From NCBI GenBank assembly GCA_015183035.1, contig JACZZP010000005.1, positions 1-64,000 of the forward strand: a stretch of 64,000 nt of DNA. Reading direction: 5' to 3'. The position numbers and the translations under genes were made by a program. Below are positions 1-13,973 of the stretch, one piece after another. How positions within the stretch are numbered: the first letter of the stretch is position 1; each line of letters starts with the position of its first letter. The notes beneath the pieces are model-generated. The model was not told where the DNA came from, made no database searches, and worked only from the letters and a program-made list of their open reading frames with translations. This DNA comes from Meloidogyne chitwoodi (lineage: Eukaryota > Nematoda > Chromadorea > Rhabditida > Meloidogynidae).

Positions 1-3000
1 AAAATTTCAATGTTTAAAAATTTTTTTCTCAAAAAATAATCTACGAATTTTTGAATTTTATAGCTCATTCGATTCAGCTTTTAATGCTCTTTCGAATGAT
101 ACTAAATTTAGCCAAAAATAATAATACAACTTTTTTTTATAACACTTTAACATATTCCATCCCACAAAAAAATTTCAATGTTTAAAAATTTTTTTCTCAA
201 AAACTAGTCGATGGATTTTTGAATTTTATAGCTCATTCGATTCAGCTCTTTAAGCTCTTTAAAATGATACTAAATTCAGCAAATTTCCAACGATGGAAAT
301 TTTTTTATAAAAGTTCAAAAATATTCCTTCCCCAAAATTTTTCTATACTTTCAAAAAAATTTTTCTCAAAAACTAGTCATACGATTTTTGAATTTCATAG
401 CTCATTCGATTCAGCTTTCAAAGCTCTTTCGAATGATATATGAATCATATAGAAATATTTTGTCGATAATAAGTTAGCCGCGGTTGAACCTCCCAAATTA
501 TTTTTTCGGAACAAGTCTGAAATTTTCGGAACAAGTCTCATAACTTACTGAATTTTCTTCAAAAAATATTCATTCCAGCTTCAATATATTCAGAATTAAA
601 TCCTCTTTCGAATGATATATGACTCATACGAAACTTACCTACAGATTTTTTTTACAAAAATTCAAAATAGTCATTCTCCCCCAAAAAATTTCTATGTTCA
701 GCAACTTGCAACTTTTGACTGTTCTGTTAAAGGTTGATAATTTTTGCTTAAGAATGAAGAATATAGAATGAGAATCATAATAAAAGAAAAAAATTTGAAG
801 AAATACCAAAGAAATAAAAAGTTAATAAATTTGTTCCCCCCATCTCCCTTTTTACACCCAGCCAAAACACAAGCTCTCCAAAGTGGAAGTGGCTTGTCTC
901 TTCTACACCTATTGAAGCTCTAATGCTTGGATGTGACCGTATCTGGTCTCTTCTGTACCTTTTGAAGCTTAAAGGTTTGGAGTTTAATTTTTTATACACC
1001 CAATGAAACTTAAAGGTAGAAAAGGGTGTTCCTTTACTCCTTCTATTTTCAAAAATTTTTTTCTCAAAAACTAGTCGATGGATTTTTGAATTTTATAGCT
1101 CATTCGATTCAGTAATTCATCCTCTTTCAAATGATACTAAATTCAGCAAATTTCCAACGATGGAAATTTTTTTATAAAATTTCAAATATATTCCTTCCCC
1201 CAAATTTTTCTTCAAAAAATCATATCTCTCAAAGCCTTCTTATTTAGGAGGTTTATCATAGCTCATTCGATTCAGTTTTTCAAGCTCTACAAATGATCCA
1301 AATTACAGCGAATATGATTCGGAGGAAATTTTTTTATCGAAGTTTTAAATATTCCTTCCCCCAAAAAATTCCAATGTTCATGGACTTGGTTCTCAAAAAC
1401 TAGTCATACGATTTTTGATTTTCATAGCTCATTCGATACAGCTCTTTAAGCTCTTTCGAATGATACTAAATTCAGTATACTTTCTCAGAGGGAAAAAAAA
1501 TTTCTTCAATTTAAAAAATTTTTTCCCCCAAAAAAATTTCTATGTTCATGAACCTGTTTCTCGAGTTCTGTCTGTAAGTTGCTTGATTTCAATAGCTTGT
1601 TCGATTCACCTCTTCATCCTCTTTCGAATGAGATATGACTCATCCATAACTTACCTACAGAATTTTTTTTAAAAAACTCAAAGTATCCATTCTCCCCCCA
1701 AAAAATTTCTATGTTCCGGACCCTGTTTCTCAAAAACTAGTCATACGATTTTTGAATTTCATAGCTCATTCGATTCAGCTTTCAAAGCTCTTTCGAATGA
1801 TATATGAATCATATAGAAATATTTTGTCGATAATAAGTTAGCCGCGGTTGAACCTCCCAAATTATTTTTTCGGAACAAGTCTGAAATTTTCGGAACAAGT
1901 CTCATAACTTACTGAATTTTCTTCAAAAAATATTCATTCCAGCTTCAATATATTCAGAATTAAATCCTCTTTCGAATGATATATGACTCATACGAAACTT
2001 ACCTACAGATTTTTTTTACAAAAATTCAAAATAGTCATTCTCCCCCAAAAAATTTCTATGTTCAGCAACTTGCAACTTTTGACTGTTCTGTTAAAGGTTG
2101 ATAATTTTTGCTTAAGAATGAAGAATATAGAATGAGAATCATAATAAAAGAAAAAAATTTGAAGAAATACCAAAGAAATAAAAAGTTAATAAATTTGTTC
2201 CCCCCATCTCCCTTTTTACACCCAGCCAAAACACAAGCTCTCCAAAGTGGAAGTGGCTTGTCTCTTCTACACCTATTGAAGCTCTAATGCTTGGATGTGA
2301 CCGTATCTGGTCTCTTCTGTACCTTTTGAAGCTTAAAGGTTTGGAGTTTAATTTTTTATACACCCAATGAAACTTAAAGGTAGAAAAGGGTGTTCCTTTA
2401 CTCCTTCTATTTTCAAAAATTTTTTTCTCAAAAACTAGTCGATGGATTTTTGAATTTTATAGCTCATTCGATTCAGTAATTCATCCTCTTTCAAATGATA
2501 CTAAATTCAGCAAATTTCCAACGATGGAAATTTTTTTATAAAATTTCAAATATATTCCTTCCCCCAAATTTTTCTTCAAAAAATCATATCTCTCAAAGCC
2601 TTCTTATTTAGGAGGTTTATCATAGCTCATTCGATTCAGTTTTTCAAGCTCTACAAATGATCCAAATTACAGCGAATATGATTCGGAGGAAATTTTTTTA
2701 TCGAAGTTTTAAATATTCCTTCCCCCAAAAAATTCCAATGTTCATGGACTTGGTTCTCAAAAACTAGTCATACGATTTTTGATTTTCATAGCTCATTCGA
2801 TACAGCTCTTTAAGCTCTTTCGAATGATACTAAATTCAGTATACTTTCTCAGAGGGAAAAAAAATTTCTTCAATTTAAAAAATTTTTTCCCCCAAAAAAA
2901 TTTCTATGTTCATGAACCTGTTTCTCGAGTTCTGTCTGTAAGTTGCTTGATTTCAATAGCTTGTTCGATTCACCTCTTCATCCTCTTTCGAATGAGATAT

Positions 3001-6000
3001 GACTCATCCATAACTTACCTACAGAATTTTTTTTAAAAAACTCAAAGTATCCATTCTCCCCCCAAAAAATTTCTATGTTCCGGACCCTGTTTCTCAAAAA
3101 CTAGTCATACGATTTTTGAATTTCATAGCTCATTCGATTCAGCTTTCAAAGCTCTTTCGAATGATATATGAATCATATAGAAATATTTTGTCGATAATAA
3201 GTTAGCCGCGGTTGAACCTCCCAAATTATTTTTTCGGAACAAGTCTGAAATTTTCGGAACAAGTCTCATAACTTACTGAATTTTCTTCAAAAAATATTCA
3301 TTCCAGCTTCAATATATTCAGAATTAAATCCTCTTTCGAATGATATATGACTCATACGAAACTTACCTACAGATTTTTTTTACAAAAATTCAAAATAGTC
3401 ATTCTCCCCCAAAAAATTTCTATGTTCAGCAACTTGCAACTTTTGACTGTTCTGTTAAAGGTTGATAATTTTTGCTTAAGAATGAAGAATATAGAATGAG
3501 AATCATAATAAAAGAAAAAAATTTGAAGAAATACCAAAGAAATAAAAAGTTAATAAATTTGTTCCCCCCATCTCCCTTTTTACACCCAGCCAAAACACAA
3601 GCTCTCCAAAGTGGAAGTGGCTTGTCTCTTCTACACCTATTGAAGCTCTAATGCTTGGATGTGACCGTATCTGGTCTCTTCTGTACCTTTTGAAGCTTAA
3701 AGGTTTGGAGTTTAATTTTTTATACACCCAATGAAACTTAAAGGTAGAAAAGGGTGTTCCTTTACTCCTTCTATTTTCAAAAATTTTTTTCTCAAAAACT
3801 AGTCGATGGATTTTTGAATTTTATAGCTCATTCGATTCAGTAATTCATCCTCTTTCAAATGATACTAAATTCAGCAAATTTCCAACGATGGAAATTTTTT
3901 TATAAAATTTCAAATATATTCCTTCCCCCAAATTTTTCTTCAAAAAATCATATCTCTCAAAGCCTTCTTATTTAGGAGGTTTATCATAGCTCATTCGATT
4001 CAGTTTTTCAAGCTCTACAAATGATCCAAATTACAGCGAATATGATTCGGAGGAAATTTTTTTATCGAAGTTTTAAATATTCCTTCCCCCAAAAAATTCC
4101 AATGTTCATGGACTTGGTTCTCAAAAACTAGTCATACGATTTTTGATTTTCATAGCTCATTCGATACAGCTCTTTAAGCTCTTTCGAATGATACTAAATT
4201 CAGTATACTTTCTCAGAGGGAAAAAAAATTTCTTCAATTTAAAAAATTTTTTCCCCCAAAAAAATTTCTATGTTCATGAACCTGTTTCTCGAGTTCTGTC
4301 TGTAAGTTGCTTGATTTCAATAGCTTGTTCGATTCACCTCTTCATCCTCTTTCGAATGAGATATGACTCATCCATAACTTACCTACAGAATTTTTTTTAA
4401 AAAACTCAAAGTATCCATTCTCCCCCCAAAAAATTTCTATGTTCCGGACCCTGTTTCTCAAAAACTAGTCATACGATTTTTGAATTTCATAGCTCATTCG
4501 ATTCAGCTTTCAAAGCTCTTTCGAATGATATATGAATCATATAGAAATATTTTGTCGATAATAAGTTAGCCGCGGTTGAACCTCCCAAATTATTTTTTCG
4601 GAACAAGTCTGAAATTTTCGGAACAAGTCTCATAACTTACTGAATTTTCTTCAAAAAATATTCATTCCAGCTTCAATATATTCAGAATTAAATCCTCTTT
4701 CGAATGATATATGACTCATACGAAACTTACCTACAGATTTTTTTTACAAAAATTCAAAATAGTCATTCTCCCCCAAAAAATTTCTATGTTCAGCAACTTG
4801 CAACTTTTGACTGTTCTGTTAAAGGTTGATAATTTTTGCTTAAGAATGAAGAATATAGAATGAGAATCATAATAAAAGAAAAAAATTTGAAGAAATACCA
4901 AAGAAATAAAAAGTTAATAAATTTGTTCCCCCCATCTCCCTTTTTACACCCAGCCAAAACACAAGCTCTCCAAAGTGGAAGTGGCTTGTCTCTTCTACAC
5001 CTATTGAAGCTCTAATGCTTGGATGTGACCGTATCTGGTCTCTTCTGTACCTTTTGAAGCTTAAAGGTTTGGAGTTTAATTTTTTATACACCCAATGAAA
5101 CTTAAAGGTAGAAAAGGGTGTTCCTTTACTCCTTCTATTTTCAAAAATTTTTTTCTCAAAAACTAGTCGATGGATTTTTGAATTTTATAGCTCATTCGAT
5201 TCAGTAATTCATCCTCTTTCAAATGATACTAAATTCAGCAAATTTCCAACGATGGAAATTTTTTTATAAAATTTCAAATATATTCCTTCCCCCAAATTTT
5301 TCTTCAAAAAATCATATCTCTCAAAGCCTTCTTATTTAGGAGGTTTATCATAGCTCATTCGATTCAGTTTTTCAAGCTCTACAAATGATCCAAATTACAG
5401 CGAATATGATTCGGAGGAAATTTTTTTATCGAAGTTTTAAATATTCCTTCCCCCAAAAAATTCCAATGTTCATGGACTTGGTTCTCAAAAACTAGTCATA
5501 CGATTTTTGATTTTCATAGCTCATTCGATACAGCTCTTTAAGCTCTTTCGAATGATACTAAATTCAGTATACTTTCTCAGAGGGAAAAAAAATTTCTTCA
5601 ATTTAAAAAATTTTTTCCCCCAAAAAAATTTCTATGTTCATGAACCTGTTTCTCGAGTTCTGTCTGTAAGTTGCTTGATTTCAATAGCTTGTTCGATTCA
5701 CCTCTTCATCCTCTTTCGAATGAGATATGACTCATCCATAACTTACCTACAGAATTTTTTTTAAAAAACTCAAAGTATCCATTCTCCCCCCAAAAAATTT
5801 CTATGTTCCGGACCCTGTTTCTCAAAAACTAGTCATACGATTTTTGAATTTCATAGCTCATTCGATTCAGCTTTCAAAGCTCTTTCGAATGATATATGAA
5901 TCATATAGAAATATTTTGTCGATAATAAGTTAGCCGCGGTTGAACCTCCCAAATTATTTTTTCGGAACAAGTCTGAAATTTTCGGAACAAGTCTCATAAC

Positions 6001-9000
6001 TTACTGAATTTTCTTCAAAAAATATTCATTCCAGCTTCAATATATTCAGAATTAAATCCTCTTTCGAATGATATATGACTCATACGAAACTTACCTACAG
6101 ATTTTTTTTACAAAAATTCAAAATAGTCATTCTCCCCCAAAAAATTTCTATGTTCAGCAACTTGCAACTTTTGACTGTTCTGTTAAAGGTTGATAATTTT
6201 TGCTTAAGAATGAAGAATATAGAATGAGAATCATAATAAAAGAAAAAAATTTGAAGAAATACCAAAGAAATAAAAAGTTAATAAATTTGTTCCCCCCATC
6301 TCCCTTTTTACACCCAGCCAAAACACAAGCTCTCCAAAGTGGAAGTGGCTTGTCTCTTCTACACCTATTGAAGCTCTAATGCTTGGATGTGACCGTATCT
6401 GGTCTCTTCTGTACCTTTTGAAGCTTAAAGGTTTGGAGTTTAATTTTTTATACACCCAATGAAACTTAAAGGTAGAAAAGGGTGTTCCTTTACTCCTTCT
6501 ATTTTCAAAAATTTTTTTCTCAAAAACTAGTCGATGGATTTTTGAATTTTATAGCTCATTCGATTCAGTAATTCATCCTCTTTCAAATGATACTAAATTC
6601 AGCAAATTTCCAACGATGGAAATTTTTTTATAAAATTTCAAATATATTCCTTCCCCCAAATTTTTCTTCAAAAAATCATATCTCTCAAAGCCTTCTTATT
6701 TAGGAGGTTTATCATAGCTCATTCGATTCAGTTTTTCAAGCTCTACAAATGATCCAAATTACAGCGAATATGATTCGGAGGAAATTTTTTTATCGAAGTT
6801 TTAAATATTCCTTCCCCCAAAAAATTCCAATGTTCATGGACTTGGTTCTCAAAAACTAGTCATACGATTTTTGATTTTCATAGCTCATTCGATACAGCTC
6901 TTTAAGCTCTTTCGAATGATACTAAATTCAGTATACTTTCTCAGAGGGAAAAAAAATTTCTTCAATTTAAAAAATTTTTTCCCCCAAAAAAATTTCTATG
7001 TTCATGAACCTGTTTCTCGAGTTCTGTCTGTAAGTTGCTTGATTTCAATAGCTTGTTCGATTCACCTCTTCATCCTCTTTCGAATGAGATATGACTCATC
7101 CATAACTTACCTACAGAATTTTTTTTAAAAAACTCAAAGTATCCATTCTCCCCCCAAAAAATTTCTATGTTCCGGACCCTGTTTCTCAAAAACTAGTCAT
7201 ACGATTTTTGAATTTCATAGCTCATTCGATTCAGCTTTCAAAGCTCTTTCGAATGATATATGAATCATATAGAAATATTTTGTCGATAATAAGTTAGCCG
7301 CGGTTGAACCTCCCAAATTATTTTTTCGGAACAAGTCTGAAATTTTCGGAACAAGTCTCATAACTTACTGAATTTTCTTCAAAAAATATTCATTCCAGCT
7401 TCAATATATTCAGAATTAAATCCTCTTTCGAATGATATATGACTCATACGAAACTTACCTACAGATTTTTTTTACAAAAATTCAAAATAGTCATTCTCCC
7501 CCAAAAAATTTCTATGTTCAGCAACTTGCAACTTTTGACTGTTCTGTTAAAGGTTGATAATTTTTGCTTAAGAATGAAGAATATAGAATGAGAATCATAA
7601 TAAAAGAAAAAAATTTGAAGAAATACCAAAGAAATAAAAAGTTAATAAATTTGTTCCCCCCATCTCCCTTTTTACACCCAGCCAAAACACAAGCTCTCCA
7701 AAGTGGAAGTGGCTTGTCTCTTCTACACCTATTGAAGCTCTAATGCTTGGATGTGACCGTATCTGGTCTCTTCTGTACCTTTTGAAGCTTAAAGGTTTGG
7801 AGTTTAATTTTTTATACACCCAATGAAACTTAAAGGTAGAAAAGGGTGTTCCTTTACTCCTATTTTCAAAAATTTTTTTCTCAAAAACTAGTCGATGGAT
7901 TTTTGAATTTTATTGCTCATTCGATTCAGCTTTTAATGCTCTTTCGAATGATACTAAATTTAGCCAAAAATAATAATACAACTTTTTTTTCAAAACTTTA
8001 AAATATTCCTTCACACAAAAAAATTTCAATGTTTAAAAATTTTTTTCTCAAAAAATAATCTACGAATTTTTGAATTTTATAGCTCATTCGATTCAGCTTT
8101 TAATGCTCTTTCGAATGATACTAAATTTAGCCAAAAATAATAATACAACTTTTTTTTATAACACTTTAACATATTCCATCCCACAAAAAAATTTCAATGT
8201 TTAAAAATTTTTTTCTCAAAAACTAGTCGATGGATTTTTGAATTTTATAGCTCATTCGATTCAGCTCTTTAAGCTCTTTAAAATGATACTAAATTCAGCA
8301 AATTTCCAACGATGGAAATTTTTTTATAAAAGTTCAAAAATATTCCTTCCCCAAAATTTTTCTATACTTTCAAAAAAATTTTTCTCAAAAACTAGTCATA
8401 CGATTTTTGAATTTCATAGCTCATTCGATTCAGCTTTCAAAGCTCTTTCGAATGATATATGAATCATATAGAAATATTTTGTCGATAATAAGTTAGCCGC
8501 GGTTGAACCTCCCAAATTATTTTTTCGGAACAAGTCTGAAATTTTCGGAACAAGTCTCATAACTTACTGAATTTTCTTCAAAAAATATTCATTCCAGCTT
8601 CAATATATTCAGAATTAAATCCTCTTTCGAATGATATATGACTCATACGAAACTTACCTACAGATTTTTTTTACAAAAATTCAAAATAGTCATTCTCCCC
8701 CAAAAAATTTCTATGTTCAGCAACTTGCAACTTTTGACTGTTCTGTTAAAGGTTGATAATTTTTGCTTAAGAATGAAGAATATAGAATGAGAATCATAAT
8801 AAAAGAAAAAAATTTGAAGAAATACCAAAGAAATAAAAAGTTAATAAATTTGTTCCCCCCATCTCCCTTTTTACACCCAGCCAAAACACAAGCTCTCCAA
8901 AGTGGAAGTGGCTTGTCTCTTCTACACCTATTGAAGCTCTAATGCTTGGATGTGACCGTATCTGGTCTCTTCTGTACCTTTTGAAGCTTAAAGGTTTGGA

Positions 9001-11607
9001 GTTTAATTTTTTATACACCCAATGAAACTTAAAGGTAGAAAAGGGTGTTCCTTTACTCCTTCTATTTTCAAAAATTTTTTTCTCAAAAACTAGTCGATGG
9101 ATTTTTGAATTTTATAGCTCATTCGATTCAGTAATTCATCCTCTTTCAAATGATACTAAATTCAGCAAATTTCCAACGATGGAAATTTTTTTATAAAATT
9201 TCAAATATATTCCTTCCCCCAAATTTTTCTTCAAAAAATCATATCTCTCAAAGCCTTCTTATTTAGGAGGTTTATCATAGCTCATTCGATTCAGTTTTTC
9301 AAGCTCTACAAATGATCCAAATTACAGCGAATATGATTCGGAGGAAATTTTTTTATCGAAGTTTTAAATATTCCTTCCCCCAAAAAATTCCAATGTTCAT
9401 GGACTTGGTTCTCAAAAACTAGTCATACGATTTTTGATTTTCATAGCTCATTCGATACAGCTCTTTAAGCTCTTTCGAATGATACTAAATTCAGTATACT
9501 TTCTCAGAGGGAAAAAAAATTTCTTCAATTTAAAAAATTTTTTCCCCCAAAAAAATTTCTATGTTCATGAACCTGTTTCTCGAGTTCTGTCTGTAAGTTG
9601 CTTGATTTCAATAGCTTGTTCGATTCACCTCTTCATCCTCTTTCGAATGAGATATGACTCATCCATAACTTACCTACAGAATTTTTTTTAAAAAACTCAA
9701 AGTATCCATTCTCCCCCCAAAAAATTTCTATGTTCCGGACCCTGTTTCTCAAAAACTAGTCATACGATTTTTGAATTTCATAGCTCATTCGATTCAGCTT
9801 TCAAAGCTCTTTCGAATGATATATGAATCATATAGAAATATTTTGTCGATAATAAGTTAGCCGCGGTTGAACCTCCCAAATTATTTTTTCGGAACAAGTC
9901 TGAAATTTTCGGAACAAGTCTCATAACTTACTGAATTTTCTTCAAAAAATATTCATTCCAGCTTCAATATATTCAGAATTAAATCCTCTTTCGAATGATA
10001 TATGACTCATACGAAACTTACCTACAGATTTTTTTTACAAAAATTCAAAATAGTCATTCTCCCCCAAAAAATTTCTATGTTCAGCAACTTGCAACTTTTG
10101 ACTGTTCTGTTAAAGGTTGATAATTTTTGCTTAAGAATGAAGAATATAGAATGAGAATCATAATAAAAGAAAAAAATTTGAAGAAATACCAAAGAAATAA
10201 AAAGTTAATAAATTTGTTCCCCCCATCTCCCTTTTTACACCCAGCCAAAACACAAGCTCTCCAAAGTGGAAGTGGCTTGTCTCTTCTACACCTATTGAAG
10301 CTCTAATGCTTGGATGTGACCGTATCTGGTCTCTTCTGTACCTTTTGAAGCTTAAAGGTTTGGAGTTTAATTTTTTATACACCCAATGAAACTTAAAGGT
10401 AGAAAAGGGTGTTCCTTTACTCCTATTTTCAAAAAATTTTTTCTCAAAAACTAGTCGATGGATTTTTGAATTTTATTGCTCATTCGATTCAGCTTTTAAT
10501 GCTCTTTCGAATGATACTAAATTTAGCCAAAAATAATAATACAACTTTTTTTTCAAAACTTTAAAATATTCCTTCACACAAAAAAATTTCAATGTTTAAA
10601 AATTTTTTTCTCAAAAAATAATCTACGAATTTTTGAATTTTATAGCTCATTCGATTCAGCTTTTAATGCTCTTTCGAATGATACTAAATTTAGCCAAAAA
10701 TAATAATACAACTTTTTTTTATAACACTTTAACATATTCCATCCCACAAAAAAATTTCAATGTTTAAAAATTTTTTTCTCAAAAACTAGTCGATGGATTT
10801 TTGAATTTTATAGCTCATTCGATTCAGCTCTTTAAGCTCTTTAAAATGATACTAAATTCAGCAAATTTCCAACGATGGAAATTTTTTTATAAAAGTTCAA
10901 AAATATTCCTTCCCCAAAATTTTTCTATACTTTCAAAAAAATTTTTCTCAAAAACTAGTCATACGATTTTTGAATTTCATAGCTCATTCGATTCAGCTTT
11001 CAAAGCTCTTTCGAATGATATATGAATCATATAGAAATATTTTGTCGATAATAAGTTAGCCGCGGTTGAACCTCCCAAATTATTTTTTCGGAACAAGTCT
11101 GAAATTTTCGGAACAAGTCTCATAACTTACTGAATTTTCTTCAAAAAATATTCATTCCAGCTTCAATATATTCAGAATTAAATCCTCTTTCGAATGATAT
11201 ATGACTCATACGAAACTTACCTACAGATTTTTTTTACAAAAATTCAAAATAGTCATTCTCCCCCAAAAAATTTCTATGTTCAGCAACTTGCAACTTTTGA
11301 CTGTTCTGTTAAAGGTTGATAATTTTTGCTTAAGAATGAAGAATATAGAATGAGAATCATAATAAAAGAAAAAAATTTGAAGAAATACCAAAGAAATAAA
11401 AAGTTAATAAATTTGTTCCCCCCATCTCCCTTTTTACACCCAGCCAAAACACAAGCTCTCCAAAGTGGAAGTGGCTTGTCTCTTCTACACCTATTGAAGC
11501 TCTAATGCTTGGATGTGACCGTATCTGGTCTCTTCTGTACCTTTTGAAGCTTAAAGGTTTGGAGTTTAATTTTTTATACACCCAATGAAACTTAAAGGTA
11601 GAAAAGG
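1..11607. repeat. Satellite higher-order repeat array (1364-bp and 1199-bp units)
   Basis: A recognisable landmark inside the unit recurs at 775, 2139, 3503, 4867, 6231, 7595, 8794, 10158 and 11357. The spacing is therefore 1364 bp five times, then 1199, 1364 and 1199. Copies of the same type look identical over hundreds of bases. Each unit contains several diverged monomers of roughly 165-170 bp plus a non-satellite insert of about 330 bp (for example 700-1035). The first 774 bases match 8020-8793, so the window opens inside a short-type unit. Monomers share the core TCATTCGA-19 nt-TCGAATGA followed by a block with ATTTCCAACGATGGAAAT. The short reading frames in the units are by-products of repetition, and I see no gene. 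Confidence 0.97.
851..1030. repeat. Nested repeat of about 50 bp inside the higher-order unit (representative copy)
   Basis: Within the non-satellite insert, similar segments start at about 851 (TTTACACCCAG), 901 (TTCTACACCTATTGAAGCTC), 951 (TTCTGTACCTTTTGAAGCTT) and 993 (TACACCCAATGAAACTT). The spacing is 50, 50 and about 42 bp. The same block recurs once per higher-order unit, so two levels of tandem repetition are nested here. It has no resemblance to the 168-bp monomer. Confidence 0.75.
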
Positions 11608-12619
11608 GTGTTCCTTTACTCCTTCTATTTTCAAAAATTTTTTTCTCAAAAACTAGTCGATGGATTTTTGAATTTCATAGCTCATTCGATTCAGCTCTTT
11701 ACGCTCTTTCAAATGATACTAAATTCAGAAAAATTCCAACGATGGAAATTTTTTTATCTAACTTTGAATTATTCCTTCAACCCCAAATTTTTAAAATTTT
11801 CAAAATTTTTTTCTCAAAAACTAGTCGATAGATTTTTAAATTTCAAAGCTCATTCGATTCAGCTTATTGAGCTCTTTCGAATGATACCAAATTCAGCAAA
11901 TTTCCAACGATGGAAATTTTTTTATCTAACTTTGAATTATTCCTTCAACCCCAAATTTTTAAAATTTTCAAAATTTTTTTCTCAAAAACTAGTCGATAGA
12001 TTTTTAAATTTCATAGCTCATTCGATTCAGCTTATCGAGCTCTTTCGAATGATACCAAATTCAGCAAATTTCCAACGATGGAAATTTTTTTATGCAACTT
12101 TGAATTATTCCTTCAACCCCAAATTTTTAAAATTTTCAAAATTTTTTTCTCAAAAACTAGTCGATAGATTTTTAAATTTCAAAGCTCATTCGATTCAGCT
12201 TATTGAGCTCTTTCGAATGATTCCAAATTCAGCAAATTTCCAACGATGGAAATTTTTTTATGCAACTTTGAATTATTCCTTCAACCCCAAATTTTTAAAA
12301 TTTTCAAAATTTTTTTCTCAAAAACTAGTCGATAGATTTTTAAATTTCATAGCTCATTCGATTCAGCTTATTGAGCTCTTTCGAATGATACCAAATTCAG
12401 CAAATTTCCAAAGATGGAAATTTTTTTATGCAACTTTGAATTATTCCTTCAACCCCAAATTTTTAAAATTTTCAAAATTTTTTTTCTCAAAAACTAGTCG
12501 ATAGATTTTTAAATTTCATAGCTCATTCGATTCAGCTTATCGAGCTCTTTCGAATGATACCAAATTCAGCAAATTTCCAACGATGGAAATTTTTTTATGC
12601 AACTTTGAATTATTCCTTA
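11608..12619. repeat. Plain 168-bp satellite monomer array
   Basis: The motif CTCAAAAACTAGTCGAT recurs at 11645, 11813, 11981, 12149, 12317 and 12486, giving a period of 168 bp and a last step of 169. These monomers carry the same dyad core as the higher-order array but lack its non-satellite insert. They differ from one another at scattered sites (AAAGCTCATT against ATAGCTCATT, TATCTAACTT against TATGCAACTT). Because 168 is divisible by three, one frame stays open for about 300 codons. This is a geometric consequence and not evidence of a protein. The array ends abruptly next to an HSP70 pseudogene. Confidence 0.95.
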
Positions 12620-12721
12620 TTCCCATAGAAAGAAGAGCAAAGTTCAAAAAAAGAAGACACTTAATAGTTAAGTTAATATAAATGCAAAACAAGTAACAAA
12701 AAAACCTGAACAAAAAGTTCA

Positions 12722-13397
<676 letters not shown>

Positions 13398-13973
13398 TTT
13401 AATTTTTTGTTTGCTAAAATATTTGAAAATTAATGTGAATAAATCGGGTACAAAAAATATAAATAGAAAATCAATTTATAAATATGAAGGAATCGCAGAA
13501 AATTTTTCCTTCTCTTTAAAGAAGGAAAAAATAAAAATCAATAATGTAAACAACAATTTCTGAGAAAAATTTGAAACTAATTTAAATGCAAAGGAAAATA
13601 AACAAAACGAAAAATTTCAAAAAGGTCAATAGTAAAATCGTCAAAACACTGCTGACAAATTAATAAAAGGTCAGGATGGGCACCCAGAGAAGCCCAGTCT
13701 TTTATTATTTAGGAATCCCAATGAAGTTTCTCACATTTTATCACATTGAATTAAACATCTTACAAGGAATCCAACTATTATAAACAACAAAATTCAATAA
13801 TAGTAACGTATCCAAAGATTATTTACATTAGTATAAAAGATAAAGAGGCAGTGTCTGCTCAAAATTATTCCGATAGTAGTGAAAACACCTAAGTATATCC
13901 TAACAATATTTAGACACGTACTAATACATAAAATTAAAAAAAATCAGTGGCGAAAACAAATTAGAAATGGTTG
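13398..13973. other. Intergenic region, HSP70 pseudogene to ZIP7 gene
   Basis: AT-rich sequence of about 575 bp with no supported gene. It should hold the 3' flank of the zinc transporter on the minus strand. An open stretch at 13879-14145 on the plus strand is the shadow of the transporter's last exon. Confidence 0.6.

Noticed and set aside
775..999. Identical 74- and 85-codon frames repeated in every higher-order unit
   Set aside because: They have no recognisable domain and owe their identity to identical DNA units, not to protein-level constraint.
11608..12504. A 298-codon open frame across the satellite
   Set aside because: The 168-bp period equals 56 codons, so one frame stays open by repetition; the frame ends where a single extra T changes the period to 169.
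1..12619. CRISPR-like array
   Set aside because: Units are hundreds of bases long, have no short-repeat and unique-spacer alternation, and the DNA is eukaryotic.
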